Positions 16,228-26,262 of a stretch of DNA of 64,000 nt are shown here, in pieces; positions within the stretch are counted from its first letter, which is position 1, and each line of letters begins with the position of its first letter. Source of the DNA: Balneola sp. (GTDB lineage Bacteria > Bacteroidota > Rhodothermia > Balneolales > Balneolaceae); the NCBI GenBank assembly GCA_002696035.1, contig NZQV01000005.1, forward strand, positions 34,246-98,245. The letters run 5' to 3'. The position numbers and the translations under genes are program-made. The notes beneath the pieces were generated by a model. It saw only the letters and a list, made by a program, of their open reading frames with translations, did no database searches and was not told the origin of the DNA.

Positions 16228-17493
16228 TTAAAACGGATTTCCCAGCCTCGCATTTGAAGCACCTTTGGCATCACTGATCTCAAAGTGTAAATAAAAATTG
16301 GTGCCGGTCAGGTCGGAAGTATATTGGTAGACTCCTTCCAGCTGATCGACCAGCAGATTCAACAGTTCATATCCGGTTGTTTTCTTTCGTTCTCCGATCA
16401 CCTGATATTTCATAGGAAGCCCCACACCGTTGTCGGTAATAGAGAGAAAAACCAGGTTACTGCGTTGATATAATTTCACCCAGATCTTACCCTTTTCCCT
16501 GTCTTCAAAGGCATGTTTGAATACGTTTGATATCACTTCGTGCAGGATCAGCGACAAGGGATGGGCCTGATTTATATTCAAATTCACGATCTCAAGATCG
16601 TTATCGATCTCTGACTTCTCATACTCTTCCCGATATAAACCGCCCACCGATTCCACGATACGCTTTACAATTTTCGAGAACTCAATGTTGCTCAGGCTTT
16701 GGGATTCATAAAGTGCTTCGTGCATGGAAGCCATCGACTGCACTCGGCCTGCAGAGGTAAGCAGCCTGTTTTGTAGCAATCTGCTGTTTTCGTTAAAGGC
16801 CTGTAGCTGCATCAGTCCGGAAACAATTGCCAGGTTATTTTTTACGCGATGATGAAGTTCAGCGAGCAGCACATTCTTTTCTTCCAGCGCTTGCTGCAGC
16901 TTATTTTCCGTTTTTCTAAATGGACTTATATCCTGCCCGGAAAGTATAAAACCGGTGATGAAGCCATAGGAATCTTCCAGAGGCATCAGCGATCCTGAAA
17001 AACTATACTCTTCGCCACATTTGCGTACTTGTTTCATTTCGCCTCGCCAGACTCTGCCTTTTTGCAAGGCGCGGGCAAATTCTTCAGCACCTTTGGATTC
17101 AATTACCCCGGAGAGAACAGAAGTATCCTGATCTTTGATCTCTTCAAGGGCATAACCGGTCGTCTCCGTAAATTTAGGGTTTACAAATTCAAAATGTCCC
17201 CAACGACCCAGAATAGCGATCATCGCCGGGTTCAGCTCCAGCGCCTTCATTAATTTAGATTGGGACGGATAGGTTTCTTCGGGTTCTTCCTCGGCTACTC
17301 CATAAACATCAAAAAAAGAACCCAGTGCAGGATTATTCCTTAAATCTCCATGCATGGCCATAATTTCACTGACCTTAAGACCTTCCTTCAGTATCTGATT
17401 CAGATCCGCAACTTTTCCAGGACTTCCATTTTCTACTGAAAGTGCAGAGGAAGATTCACCATTTTTCGGATTTGATGATTTACGGTCTTTCAA
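16228..17493 (-). CDS. PAS-domain histidine kinase of the HisKA_2 type
   Basis: A 421-residue soluble kinase. After a Ser/Gly-rich N-terminus comes a PAS domain (about residues 80-195; FEFVNPKFTETTGYALEEI, ending GQDISPFRKTE). The HisKA_2 phospho-acceptor motif ELHHRVKNNLAIVSGLMQLQ lies at about 212-231. The ATPase domain has LILHEVISNVFKHAF, the G1 motif DNGVGLP and a C-terminal TGTNFYLHFEI. Kinases of this type usually act with stand-alone or atypical regulators; the single-domain regulator at 19529-19918 is a possible partner, by proximity only. It converges on the Aer-like gene with 26 bases between them. Confidence 0.85.
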   Translation of the reverse strand: MKDRKSSNPKNGESSSALSVENGSPGKVADLNQILKEGLKVSEIMAMHGDLRNNPALGSFFDVYGVAEEEPEETYPSQSKLMKALELNPAMIAILGRWGHFEFVNPKFTETTGYALEEIKDQDTSVLSGVIESKGAEEFARALQKGRVWRGEMKQVRKCGEEYSFSGSLMPLEDSYGFITGFILSGQDISPFRKTENKLQQALEEKNVLLAELHHRVKNNLAIVSGLMQLQAFNENSRLLQNRLLTSAGRVQSMASMHEALYESQSLSNIEFSKIVKRIVESVGGLYREEYEKSEIDNDLEIVNLNINQAHPLSLILHEVISNVFKHAFEDREKGKIWVKLYQRSNLVFLSITDNGVGLPMKYQVIGERKKTTGYELLNLLVDQLEGVYQYTSDLTGTNFYLHFEISDAKGASNARLGNPF

Positions 17494-17677
17494 AATATCT
17501 CCGGATGATTTTTTGGAGTTGGTTGGTCAGGTCATGATCAGTTATTCATTGCTACCGTACGAGATAGTTTTGGTATTCATTTTTGGTGAACTCTTAGACT
17601 CCGCAGACTCTTCACGCTAGATTATCATTGGTTTGGTCTTGTTGAAGCCTTTTGGAATTCACCATTTTCACGCTCAG

Positions 17678-19357
17678 TTAGTTCTTACTCATAAAGAAAT
17701 CGTTAACGGTATCTTTATGGGCATGGCCATTCTTATAATTTCCATTCCTGCTGTGGCCATTTCCATTTGGGGAATGATATCCATTACCATTCAACCCATT
17801 TATAGATGTTCCATTTGTACGGGCAGCAGCTTTTTGGAGTGAACCTTTCTCATTATGCCCGATCAGATCCATCAAGTTGCGAACTATGCCTTTCAGTTCG
17901 CTGGCCTGAGATGATAACTCTTCAGATGCGCTGGCTGATTCTTCAGCAGATGACGCATTGGACTGAACCACTTCATCGATCTCACGCATCACCGAATTTA
18001 GCTGCTCAATACCCGTTGCCTGTTCTTTTGATGCAGCCGAGATCTCGACCACCATCGTACTTACATTCCCAATACTCTCTTCAATACGTTTCAGGTTGGC
18101 AGAAACTTCTTCTGCTACACTTGCTCCACGATCCGAACTTTCCTGAGAGCGCTGAATCAATTCAGATGTGTTACGGGCGGCTTCTGCACTGCGTTGAGCA
18201 AGATTCCGTACTTCTTCCGCTACCACAGCAAATCCTTTACCGGCTTCTCCGGCACGGGCAGCTTCAACCGCAGCATTTAATGCCAACAGGTTGGTCTGGA
18301 AGGCAATATCATCGATCGTCTTTATGATCTTGGATGTTTCTTCCGAAGAATTCTTGATCTCATCCATGGCCTTGGTCATACGCTGCATGGCTTGCACTCC
18401 ATTTTCAACGAGAGGTCTAGACTCATTCATGGCAAATTCAGCCTGACTTGAATTCTCAGCCGACTGTTTGGTTTGAGCCGACATTTCCTCCAGAGATGAA
18501 GTGGTCTCCTGAAGATTCGCTGCCTGCTGACTGGTACTTTCAGCCAGACTTTGACTGGAAGAAGACACTTCTGTGGAAGCCGACTGAACCTGGTCGCTGG
18601 CAGAATTCAGGACATTGATCACAGATAGCAAGTTGTTGCCAATAGATCGTTTCATGATCAAACCAAATATAAAAGCACCTAATACAGAGAAGATCCCTAC
18701 AACAGTAATGATCCATCTGTAATTGGTTACCGTACTACTTGTGAGAGCTGCCAGTTCTCTTGCGCCGTCCTCGGCTGCCTGATTGATCTCAGAACTGATC
18801 GCCAAAAGATTTTGGTACTGCTGATCAGCATTTTCCTTAGCCTGCTCTAATTTTGATGTAAGTGCATTTAGCTGAGACAGATCATTGGTTGTAGCCAACT
18901 CTTCATTAGCTTCACGGAAAGCCTGCAAGTTCAATTTATAGCTTTCAATGGCAGTTTTCAGATTACCGATCTCTGCTGTCAATAGCGGCAGGTCATACGT
19001 TTGCTCATATTCTTCCAGTTCGGCATACTCTCCTTCTATTTTCTCAAATCTATCCAAAGCCGATTTAATATATTCCTCATTGTTAGAGTTGGAATACTGT
19101 AAATGTTCGTATCCTGCTTTTCGCACTGCAACTTCAAGGGCTGAAGCTGTGCCCCATTCTGCGATATATGCATTTGCAATCTCATCTGCATAAGCATTGA
19201 TCTTAGTGAGCGAGAAAATAGAAATAGCCCCCACGATCATGATCACCACAGAAGCTGTAACCGTCAGAAACAGAATTCTTTTTCCTATGGTCCATTTTGC
19301 TCCTTCAGCACTGTTCGTGCTATTTACTTTTTCGAGGATCTTATCTTTTAGCGACAT
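17678..19357 (-). CDS. methyl-accepting chemotaxis receptor 1
   Basis: A membrane chemoreceptor of 559 residues. Helices at about residues 28-50 and 213-235 enclose a roughly 160-residue helical external domain of the four-helix-bundle kind. No HAMP domain is recognisable after the second helix; the chain passes straight into the signalling coiled coil. The receptor tip is fully conserved ([20 protein letters not shown]). The C-terminal tail is rich in Asn and Gly and ends FFMSKN, which lacks the CheR-tether pattern seen in the other two receptors. I chose the ATG at 19357 over a TTG at 19432 because [15 protein letters not shown] aligns with the start of receptor 2. Confidence 0.92.
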   Translation of the reverse strand: MSLKDKILEKVNSTNSAEGAKWTIGKRILFLTVTASVVIMIVGAISIFSLTKINAYADEIANAYIAEWGTASALEVAVRKAGYEHLQYSNSNNEEYIKSALDRFEKIEGEYAELEEYEQTYDLPLLTAEIGNLKTAIESYKLNLQAFREANEELATTNDLSQLNALTSKLEQAKENADQQYQNLLAISSEINQAAEDGARELAALTSSTVTNYRWIITVVGIFSVLGAFIFGLIMKRSIGNNLLSVINVLNSASDQVQSASTEVSSSSQSLAESTSQQAANLQETTSSLEEMSAQTKQSAENSSQAEFAMNESRPLVENGVQAMQRMTKAMDEIKNSSEETSKIIKTIDDIAFQTNLLALNAAVEAARAGEAGKGFAVVAEEVRNLAQRSAEAARNTSELIQRSQESSDRGASVAEEVSANLKRIEESIGNVSTMVVEISAASKEQATGIEQLNSVMREIDEVVQSNASSAEESASASEELSSQASELKGIVRNLMDLIGHNEKGSLQKAAARTNGTSINGLNGNGYHSPNGNGHSRNGNYKNGHAHKDTVNDFFMSKN

Positions 19358-19528
19358 AGTTCTTGGTTTTTTGTAGTGATCCGGCTCATTCTTAGGTTTG
19401 CAGGACGTTGATTCATTAATTTTCTGTTTCAATTACCTCTCATTTATCCTTCACTGGCATAGAAGGGATAGAGGTTTTCTTATTATCGGACGAAACCAAA
19501 AATTCTTAAGGCAGAATTGCGATTTTTT

Positions 19529-19918
19529 TTAGTCCGCTTTAGAGAAGCTGTCGTTGATCTTATCTTTCAGGTACAAATGGGTTAGCGGCTTATGCACAAA
19601 GCCCATTCCCTTTCGCTGAATGGCATCGATACGATCTTCATCACTTTCTGTAGAAACCACGATAGCCGGAATTTTACTCCACTCAGGATGATCGTAGGTA
19701 TAATCAAGCATTTCCATTCCATCCATCACCGGCATATAGATATCAACAAGCATGAGATCCACTTTTTTCTCGCCGAGCACTTCCAGACCTACTTTACCAT
19801 TTTCCGCTTCATAGATCTCATTTACTTCCACATCCAGTTCTGCGGAAAGAACGGTACTTCGCAACACTACCCGCATAGCCGGATCATCTTCCACAATCAA
19901 CACATTGATCTTTTTCAT
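19529..19918 (-). CDS. single-domain response regulator (CheY-like)
   Basis: 129 residues forming one receiver domain. Acidic pair at residues 10-12 (VEDDP), phospho-acceptor Asp59 (LMLVDIYMPVMDGMEML), conserved Ser (VVSTES) and Lys in FVHKPL. It has no output domain, so it would act by protein contact or as a phosphate sink. It resembles the regulators at 26263 and 28246 (shared VSTES and GFVHKP patterns) more than the CheY at 33096. It lies between receptor 1 and the tail-anchored unknown protein. Confidence 0.9.
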   Translation of the reverse strand: MKKINVLIVEDDPAMRVVLRSTVLSAELDVEVNEIYEAENGKVGLEVLGEKKVDLMLVDIYMPVMDGMEMLDYTYDHPEWSKIPAIVVSTESDEDRIDAIQRKGMGFVHKPLTHLYLKDKINDSFSKAD

Positions 19919-19951
19919 TGCTCTAAAGACACTTTAGTACTTATTTGGGGT

Positions 19952-20353
19952 TTACAAAACGGCAAGTATGATCGCAAAAATGGATAACGCGATGGCTGTG
20001 CCGGAGACGATCAAATACTGATCGGCTTTTTGTTTCTCTTGTTTCATTTCGGCAAGCGTTGAAGCTACCAGGGCAAAATTCACGCTCAGGCCTTCAAATT
20101 TGTCGGTAATAAAGAAAGTGGTTATATCCCCCTTCTCATCCTTATAGCTGTACTTTTTGTTGAAGTGATAAAAAACACGTCCAAAGATCATATCCTGTTC
20201 CACTCCTATTGCTTCAGCTACTTCATTTATTTTTATGGGCACCCGGATCCTGGCAATGCGATCCGGTTCCTCAGTGGCATATTTCCGGAAGGTATCGTAA
20301 TACCGATCGTGGATCTCTTCCATAATTTCAAAGTCGGTAGGTATTTTACTCAT
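19952..20353 (-). CDS. unknown tail-anchored protein in the chemoreceptor cluster
   Basis: 133 residues from the ATG at 20353, chosen because AAAGGAGATACG stands directly before it; a longer frame reaches 20380. Not recognised. The first 100 residues are charged and soluble, with a stretch IKINEVAEAIGVEQDMIFGR followed by VFYHFNKKYSY and DITTFFI that could be a small winged-helix fold (inference). A single C-terminal membrane helix (about residues 113-133, SGTAIALSIFAIILAVL) follows a Lys/Gln-rich linker, so the protein is probably anchored facing the cytoplasm. It sits between receptor 2 (72 bases upstream) and a CheY-like regulator (33 bases downstream), suggesting a role at the receptor array. 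Confidence 0.75.
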   Translation of the reverse strand: MSKIPTDFEIMEEIHDRYYDTFRKYATEEPDRIARIRVPIKINEVAEAIGVEQDMIFGRVFYHFNKKYSYKDEKGDITTFFITDKFEGLSVNFALVASTLAEMKQEKQKADQYLIVSGTAIALSIFAIILAVL

Positions 20354-20425
20354 CGTATCTCCTTTTAGAAACAGGTGCAAGCAAGGTGCTCCTACACGCC
20401 TCGCCCAACATCTGTTCAGCTAATA

Positions 20426-22546
20426 TTAAAAGTCACTGAAGTCCTCATCGTCATCAAAAGGAATCAGTTCATGTGCTTCTTTCTTAGGCGTTCTTTTATT
20501 ATTCTCGTCTTTTGCACTCGCTCCATTGGGTGAAAATTGTTTTCCATAACCGTTTCCATTGTTCTCTGAGAAACTACCTTTGTATTCATTTGGGGCCTCT
20601 TCTTTTGGGTAAGGCTCAGCTTCATTGGAACTCAGGGCTCCCAAATAAGTATTCTGGCTTTGCCGGATCACATCTTGCGTTCCGCCAACCAAGCGTTGCA
20701 ATTCTTCCACAATGGTATTCATTTCTGCTGCCTGAGAAGAAAGCTCCTCTGCTGCACTTGCCGATTCTTCAGAGCTTGATGCATTCCCCTGCACGGTCTT
20801 GTCCATTTCGTGCATTACCGAACTCATTTCTTCGATACCGGTATTTTGCTCTTTTGCGGCTGCCGCAATTTCAACCACCAACAGGCTCACGCTCTTCACA
20901 CTTTCTTCTATCATTTTAAGATTCTCAGAAACTTCTGCTGCTACGGTTGCTCCCCGATCGGAACTAACCTGCGAACTTTCTATCAGTTCAGACGTATTTT
21001 TTGCCGCTTCGGCGCTACGCTGAGCCAGATTCCGAACTTCCTCAGCCACCACAGCAAATCCCTTTCCGGCCTCTCCGGCACGGGCAGCCTCAACCGCCGC
21101 ATTCAGCGCCAGCAGGTTGGTCTGGAAAGCAATATCATCGATCGTCTTTATGATCTTAGATGTTTCTTCCGAAGAATTCTTGATCTCAGCCATCGCCTTG
21201 TTCATGCGCTCCATAGCCTCTACACCGCTTACCACGCGGGGCTCAGCTTCTTGCATAGCTTGTTCAGCTTCACTCGCATTGCCGGCCGTTTGCTTGGTTT
21301 GGGTTGAAATTTCCTCCAGAGATGAACTGAACTGTTGCAAACTGGCTGCCTGCTCACTGGAACTTTCAGCCAGGCTTTGGCTGGCTCCCGATAGCTGATT
21401 CGAAGACACGTTGACTTGTTCTGCACCACTGTTCAGGCGCCCGGTAATGGAACCAAGTTTCTTATTGATGGATTTTGTTATGAATAATCCAAGTACGATC
21501 GCCAAACCAACCCCAAGCACCAGCCCCAGTATGGAAATAGTTTTGATCAAATTTGAATTCGTACCGGCTTGTTCCATTTCCAGGCGGGCGAGTTCATCAT
21601 TTATAAGTGTAGTGGCCGCCATTACATCGGCTCTGTTATCTTTGGCTTCGGTATAAGCACCCCGAAGCTGGTCTCTCGCTGTCATCATTACATCAAGTGA
21701 TTTATTTGAGACCACACGCATATTATCAAAACTTGAAAACACGGCTTCCATGGCGGGCAGCATATCACGGTTATACGCCTGACGGGCCGTTGTTAACTGC
21801 CCGGAACCGGCACGATCTTTAATTTCGGCCACGGCCTCATGAAAATCTCTGTGATGGGCTTCAAAATTTTTGATCATCCCCTGCAGGTCCCCGTTCTTGC
21901 TTTCAAATGTGGGCAGAAAAGAGCCTGCATTACATGCCGTAAAATCTTCACCTCCTTCAAAAACCGTATTATTTACATACAGCATTTCAAGTACTTTTTG
22001 TACTACGGTGTAGTGATCTTTCATGTACATTTCGAGGCGCCGGGACAGGTCAACCGGATCTTCGATACCCAGCTGATCAAATTCCCTTGCATGCTGCAAA
22101 AAGGTCGCTATTTCGCCGGACCATGCCTGCGCGGCCTCATCAAAATCAGCCCAAACCTTTGCTTCTTCTTTACTTTGTGGAAGGCTCGTATATACCTCAA
22201 CGGCTTCCTGAAATGCATCAAGGTTTTCTTCGATGTTTTTATAATGCCCGGCTCTTTCTTCAAATGGAATTCCTGCAGTACTCAGGGTTACCATTTCACC
22301 ATTCAATGCCTCAGCTTCCAGCCGCGCTTCAAGTAAACTTTGAATGCCGGGGAGCCGGACTTCGCCAACCTCATCCAGCGCATTATCCATTACCGAGGCC
22401 CCACCAAATCCGATCAGAGCCACGATCAATGTGATCCCTGCAATACTCAAAAATGATGCAGTTAATTTCTTCCCTATCGTCCAATTCTTCATCCCGCCAA
22501 ACTCATTTGAGTTCAAACTCTCTTTGATATGATCTAATCTACTCAT
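20426..22546 (-). CDS. methyl-accepting chemotaxis receptor 2 with CZB-like sensor motif
   Basis: A 706-residue membrane receptor. Helices at about residues 28-49 and 334-356 enclose a roughly 285-residue external domain, larger than in its neighbours. Inside it, His178 ([15 protein letters not shown]), Cys205 (ACNAGSF), His231/232 and His236 ([11 protein letters not shown]) follow the order and spacing style of the zinc-binding CZB domain. No clear HAMP domain follows; the signalling tip [17 protein letters not shown] is intact. The C-terminus DDDEDFSDF fits the x-F-x-x-F tether for CheR/CheB. It may sense zinc or an oxidant such as hypochlorous acid, as some CZB proteins do; that is inference. 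Confidence 0.9.
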   Translation of the reverse strand: MSRLDHIKESLNSNEFGGMKNWTIGKKLTASFLSIAGITLIVALIGFGGASVMDNALDEVGEVRLPGIQSLLEARLEAEALNGEMVTLSTAGIPFEERAGHYKNIEENLDAFQEAVEVYTSLPQSKEEAKVWADFDEAAQAWSGEIATFLQHAREFDQLGIEDPVDLSRRLEMYMKDHYTVVQKVLEMLYVNNTVFEGGEDFTACNAGSFLPTFESKNGDLQGMIKNFEAHHRDFHEAVAEIKDRAGSGQLTTARQAYNRDMLPAMEAVFSSFDNMRVVSNKSLDVMMTARDQLRGAYTEAKDNRADVMAATTLINDELARLEMEQAGTNSNLIKTISILGLVLGVGLAIVLGLFITKSINKKLGSITGRLNSGAEQVNVSSNQLSGASQSLAESSSEQAASLQQFSSSLEEISTQTKQTAGNASEAEQAMQEAEPRVVSGVEAMERMNKAMAEIKNSSEETSKIIKTIDDIAFQTNLLALNAAVEAARAGEAGKGFAVVAEEVRNLAQRSAEAAKNTSELIESSQVSSDRGATVAAEVSENLKMIEESVKSVSLLVVEIAAAAKEQNTGIEEMSSVMHEMDKTVQGNASSSEESASAAEELSSQAAEMNTIVEELQRLVGGTQDVIRQSQNTYLGALSSNEAEPYPKEEAPNEYKGSFSENNGNGYGKQFSPNGASAKDENNKRTPKKEAHELIPFDDDEDFSDF

Positions 22547-22784
22547 GGTTCTTATTTTGATTGAATTCTAAAACCTAATTGATTCCTAATGCTGTTTATT
22601 TATCGACCTAATCTGCACGAGCTTAAGGTATTTTTTAAAGAAGGAATGCCTTGAACAAGCGGTGTGGATAGTTTTCAAATATTTAAGAATAACATCCATC
22701 ATGAGTCTCTTATTTTGAGCATCCTGAAGCTGAAATACTCACAGAAATAAGTTTGGGAGAACTGTAGCCAGAATACTTTGGCCA
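22547..22784. other. intergenic region upstream of receptor 2
   Basis: AT-rich spacer between the receptor 2 start and the terminator of the TonB-like gene. A search by eye for GG-N10-GC on the minus strand found no sigma-54 element. No open frame of note and no strong hairpin. Confidence 0.5.
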
Positions 22785-22818
22785 TAAAAAAAGCACCGCC
22801 TTATCCAGACGGTGCTTT
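22785..22818 (-). terminator. rho-independent terminator after the TonB-C-like gene
   Basis: On the minus strand AAGCACCG pairs with CGGTGCTT across an 11-base loop, followed by a run of seven T residues. It lies 37 bases past the stop codon of the TonB-like gene. Confidence 0.85.
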
Positions 22819-22854
22819 TGACTTAATTATCAGGGTATATATGATTTATATTCG

Positions 22855-23322
22855 TTATTGAATCTGGAAGTTTACCGGCAGAGTGAAGTAAACCTTCACC
22901 GGCTGACCGTTATGTTTACCCGGCTCAAACTCCACTTTTTTAATGCCTTCCACAGCAGCTTCTCCGCATCCGCCGCCTATGTCTTTAAGAATTTTAGGAT
23001 CTTCTACTTTCCCCTGTTCGTTAACTACAAACTTTATGAACACTTTTCCTTCAATTCCGCTACGGCTTGCAAGTCTGGGGTACTTTACGTGCTCATAAAT
23101 TTTACTCATGCCGCCTTTGATCTTCGGCATTTCATCTACCACATCAAAGACTTTGGTAGAATCTGTCATAATGCCAATCTCATCAGAAGTAGTAAGCTTG
23201 ATGTCGGCATATGCAGTTCCTGTTGTTGATGCAAGTATCATCGCAATTACTAGAACCAAACCAACGGCTTTACATGCCCGGTTTTGGCATATCGATATAA
23301 ATGTATGTATTGAATTTTCCAT
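22855..23322 (-). CDS. periplasmic TonB C-terminal domain protein
   Basis: 155 residues. An N-terminal hydrophobic stretch (about 19-38, AVGLVLVIAMILAS) ending TAYA-D looks like a cleavable signal peptide. Residues of about 70-155 form a TonB C-terminal domain: VKYPRLASRSGIEGKVFIKF, VVNEQGKVEDPKIL, GCGEAAVEGIKKVEF and PVKVYFTLPVNFQ. It lacks the Pro-rich spacer of true TonB, so it probably does not energise transport by itself. It lies between cheW and receptor 2 but has its own terminator. A link to chemotaxis is not established. Confidence 0.8.
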   Translation of the reverse strand: MENSIHTFISICQNRACKAVGLVLVIAMILASTTGTAYADIKLTTSDEIGIMTDSTKVFDVVDEMPKIKGGMSKIYEHVKYPRLASRSGIEGKVFIKFVVNEQGKVEDPKILKDIGGGCGEAAVEGIKKVEFEPGKHNGQPVKVYFTLPVNFQIQ

Positions 23323-23493
23323 ATTTGTAAGTGAATTAGCGTTCCTACGATCAGATATAAAATTGGATTTTCTATCCTGTTGTAATTATCGGCGACAGAT
23401 CTTTTTTCTTAAATCTTTTTTTATTCACGCTCAGGAGCACTTCCTGCAAGTATGGGAAATAGCCTGCAAGCAACGCCCACAGGTGTTTTCGAC

Positions 23494-24009
23494 CTACGAT
23501 TCTTCAACCTCAACCGGAACTTCTACTTCATCTGCCACATCAAATACTACTTTGTGGATATCCACTATCATCTTCACAGACTCTTTCACTTTAGCAATAC
23601 CCGCCAGATAATCTGAGTTTGCCCGGATACCAAAAGACGGCACTTCCTCAATCTGGTTTTCAATGATATCGGCTACTTCAGATACTTTATCCACCAGTAC
23701 GCCCATCAGGTGTTGTTCATCCTGAACTACGATCACACAGGTTTCGTCGGTATCTTCAACCGGCTTTAGTCCAAACCGCAACCGTAAATTCATTACCGGT
23801 ACGATCTTGCCTCTCAAATTCAATACGCCACGGATATAATCAGGCATTTTGGGAACAGGAGTAATGGGCATCAACCCAATTATTTCCTGAACTTTCAGGA
23901 TCTCAATAGCATATTCTTCCTGCCCTAAAAAGAAGCTGAGAAATTTCCCTCCTTCAATATCTGCGCCGTTCTCCACGGCTTTCTGTCCTTTTACAATTGT
24001 GTCTTCCAT
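23494..24009 (-). CDS. cheW: chemotaxis coupling protein CheW
   Basis: CheW links receptors to CheA in the array. The single CheW domain spans most of the 171 residues: FLSFFLGQEEYAIEILKVQEI, IIGLMPITPVPKMPDYIRGV, LNLRGKIVPVMNLRLRFGL and a C-terminal SDYLAGIAKV. The C-terminus is Glu/Val-rich. It lies 213 bases after receptor 3 with a strong stem-loop between, and is followed by the TonB-like gene. Confidence 0.95.
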   Translation of the reverse strand: MEDTIVKGQKAVENGADIEGGKFLSFFLGQEEYAIEILKVQEIIGLMPITPVPKMPDYIRGVLNLRGKIVPVMNLRLRFGLKPVEDTDETCVIVVQDEQHLMGVLVDKVSEVADIIENQIEEVPSFGIRANSDYLAGIAKVKESVKMIVDIHKVVFDVADEVEVPVEVEES

Positions 24010-24159
24010 GATTTTCGAAATTTGGTTATAAGAAGCGTTGCTCTTAAATACGTTATCGGCAATTGCGCCTTTTTCTTAAGTTTATTCTGGGGTGAATTTC
24101 AATCTATTCCGATACTGCAATGTGCTGAAATTCATTTCTCTCACTCATCTTTTTCAAGA

Positions 24160-24186
24160 TGGGCTGCCGGTTTTGCCAGCAGCCCA
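24160..24186 (-). other. strong stem-loop between receptor 3 and cheW
   Basis: On the minus strand TGGGCTGCTGG and CCGGCAGCCCA form an 11-bp stem with a CAAAA loop. The one non-Watson-Crick pair is a G-U wobble only in minus-strand RNA and would be a mismatch in plus-strand RNA. No T run follows, so it is more likely a processing or stability element, or a leaky attenuator, than a full terminator. Confidence 0.55.
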
Positions 24187-24222
24187 TTCACAGAATATGA
24201 GTTTGTATATTGGTTGACGGGC

Positions 24223-25869
24223 TTAGAAATCTTCAAACAGAGCTTTCTCGTCAAACTGTGGCTTTATGGTTGGTTCAAATGACCTGGATGCGGATCCGTT
24301 GTATGAATTTCCATTCCCGTTCATTTTATGAATTACGCGTTCGTCGGGTCTGTATAAAACCTCCTCCTCGCTTCCGCCGCCAACCAAAGCAGACAACTCC
24401 ATAACCACCTGTTTCAGGTCGTTGGCTTGTGCCGACAGTTCTTCTGCTGCACTCGCTGATTCTTCTGAAGTAGAAGCATTGCCCTGCACCACCTGGTCCA
24501 TTTCTGCCATTACGCCGTTCATCTGCTGAATGCCCACGGCCTGTTCTTTGGAAGCTGCTGATATCTCAGAAACCAAACTTGAAACACTCGTGATGCTTTC
24601 CTCAATACTTTCAAGATTCTTAGAAACCTCACCGGCCACCTGTGAGCCACGCTCAGAACTGGTCTGGGACCGCTCGATAAGCTCAGAGGTATTCTTAGCT
24701 GCCTCTGCACTTCGCTGAGCCAGGTTGCGAACTTCCTCGGCCACTACTGCAAAGCCTTTTCCGGCCTCACCTGCGCGAGCAGCCTCAACTGCGGCATTCA
24801 GCGCCAAGAGGTTGGTCTGAAAGGCAATATCATCGATCGTCTTTATGATCTTGGATGTTTCCATGGAAGCCGAACGAATTTCATTCATTGCCTGATTCAT
24901 GCGCTTCATAGATAACACGCCTTCCTCCACTTTAGGTTTGGCTTCGCCCATGGCGTTTTCTGCTTCCCCGGCATTACCGGCATTTTGTTTGATCTGGGAT
25001 GACATTTCTTCCAGCGAAGAAGTAGTCTCCTGCAAACTCGCAGCCTGCTGGCTTGCCTGTTCTGCCAATCCCTGACTGGCTCCGGACAATTGTGCAGATG
25101 CCGCATTCACCTGCTCCGAACCGCCTTCCAGCCTTTGAATAATAGAACGAAGGGTTTTGTTAATAGAGCGGGTATTGAAATATCCTAATGCTGCAGATAA
25201 CAACACGCCCAGGACCAACCCAAAGATGCTTAATGTTTTCAGTACGGCATTTTCGGTCACAGCTGCTTTCACTTCTTGCTCTGCATAAGTGCCATTCAGA
25301 TCCGTCAGATCTTTAAGGTCCTGTACGAGTTGCTTATTAGAAACCTTGCTCGTTTCTAAAAAGTGAGTTCTCAAATTCATCAAACTTGACGCTGCCAACG
25401 CTTCATCTGCCAGGTTCTCTTCATAGGTCTCCGCCAGGTCCATATATTTATCATGGTCGGATTTCCAATTTATCATGGAAACCTCAAATTCTTTCCACAT
25501 CACTGCCTCCTCATCTGATTGTGGCAATGATTCGTATATACTTTTTGAATTCTCAAAATTGCTCCAATACTGCTTCAGATCTTTTTTTAAACCATTTCTG
25601 TCATCCTTAGTCAATAACTGAATTTGTAATGCTTGCTCAACACTTCGTATAGCTGTAATAGCCTGAGTCATAGACTGAAGCGATTGTACACCTGGAAGCC
25701 GTACCACTCCAATTTCATTGATTGACTTTTGGCTACTTGCAGCTCCATAAAAACCTAAAACACCCAATCCAAGAGTGATCAGTGATATTGCTACAAATGC
25801 TACTGTTAGTTTTTTACCTATGGTCCAGCTACTGGAGGAACCTGGTATTATTTGTTTTACGATACTCAT
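24223..25869 (-). CDS. methyl-accepting chemotaxis receptor 3
   Basis: A 548-residue membrane receptor. Helices at about residues 21-43 and 212-231 enclose a helical external domain of about 165 residues. It shares RLPGVQSL and a [11 protein letters not shown] region with receptor 2, so the two sensors are related, but it lacks the CZB-like insertion. No HAMP domain is recognisable. The signalling tip [17 protein letters not shown] is intact. The C-terminus EKALFEDF fits the x-F-x-x-F tether for CheR/CheB. A sigma-54-like promoter lies 118-132 bases upstream. Confidence 0.93.
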   Translation of the reverse strand: MSIVKQIIPGSSSSWTIGKKLTVAFVAISLITLGLGVLGFYGAASSQKSINEIGVVRLPGVQSLQSMTQAITAIRSVEQALQIQLLTKDDRNGLKKDLKQYWSNFENSKSIYESLPQSDEEAVMWKEFEVSMINWKSDHDKYMDLAETYEENLADEALAASSLMNLRTHFLETSKVSNKQLVQDLKDLTDLNGTYAEQEVKAAVTENAVLKTLSIFGLVLGVLLSAALGYFNTRSINKTLRSIIQRLEGGSEQVNAASAQLSGASQGLAEQASQQAASLQETTSSLEEMSSQIKQNAGNAGEAENAMGEAKPKVEEGVLSMKRMNQAMNEIRSASMETSKIIKTIDDIAFQTNLLALNAAVEAARAGEAGKGFAVVAEEVRNLAQRSAEAAKNTSELIERSQTSSERGSQVAGEVSKNLESIEESITSVSSLVSEISAASKEQAVGIQQMNGVMAEMDQVVQGNASTSEESASAAEELSAQANDLKQVVMELSALVGGGSEEEVLYRPDERVIHKMNGNGNSYNGSASRSFEPTIKPQFDEKALFEDF

Positions 25870-25986
25870 ATTCTGATACCTTTTCGTTATTTGGCCTGTT
25901 TAACCAATATTCTTGACTAAATGATTAATCACCACACATTGAACTATGAGGTGATAGTTTATGCCTTTTTTTAAGGCTTGTATGCT

Positions 25987-26001
25987 GCAATTAAATTGCC
26001 G
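25987..26001 (-). promoter_or_regulatory. sigma-54 promoter of receptor 3
   Basis: On the minus strand the sequence reads CGGCAATTTAATTGC followed by A, which matches TGGCACG-N4-TTGCW in GGCA and TTGCA with exact spacing. The predicted transcript start is near 25975, giving a leader of about 106 bases that contains a small GCCTT/AAGGC hairpin. Confidence 0.65.
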
Positions 26002-26262
26002 GTAGCACTCTCCTTATATACTACCTTCTTTCTTGTACTTCTTTTTGAGATGAGTTTCGGATCAGAAGTTAACCCGCATCTGTTTCTCATTCGGAATTTC
26101 GGCCTTGGCCTGCTTCACTATTTTACAAAGTGAGCTTCCTTCTGAAACAGTTATCGTACCCGTATTAGAAAATCTTAATAGTTCTAAGCCATTTATTTTG
26201 TGAAAAAACCAAGGGATGGCATTCATGAAATCTTCACAAAAGAAAAGCCTGTTCTCAACAGA
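26002..26262. other. intergenic region between the cheB operon end and receptor 3
   Basis: The gap from 25870 to 26262 is 393 bases. Apart from the sigma-54 site at 25987-26001 I see no gene, clear terminator or repeat array. The end of the upstream cheY-cheB operon has no obvious rho-independent terminator here. Confidence 0.5.

Noticed and set aside
17678..17700. CheR-tether motif at the end of receptor 1
   Set aside because: The C-terminus FFMSKN does not end in an aromatic residue.
20377..20391. Sigma-54-like element before the tail-anchored gene (minus strand GAGCACC-N4-TTGC)
   Set aside because: The essential GG of the -24 element is GA or AG, and the leader would be only 12 bases.
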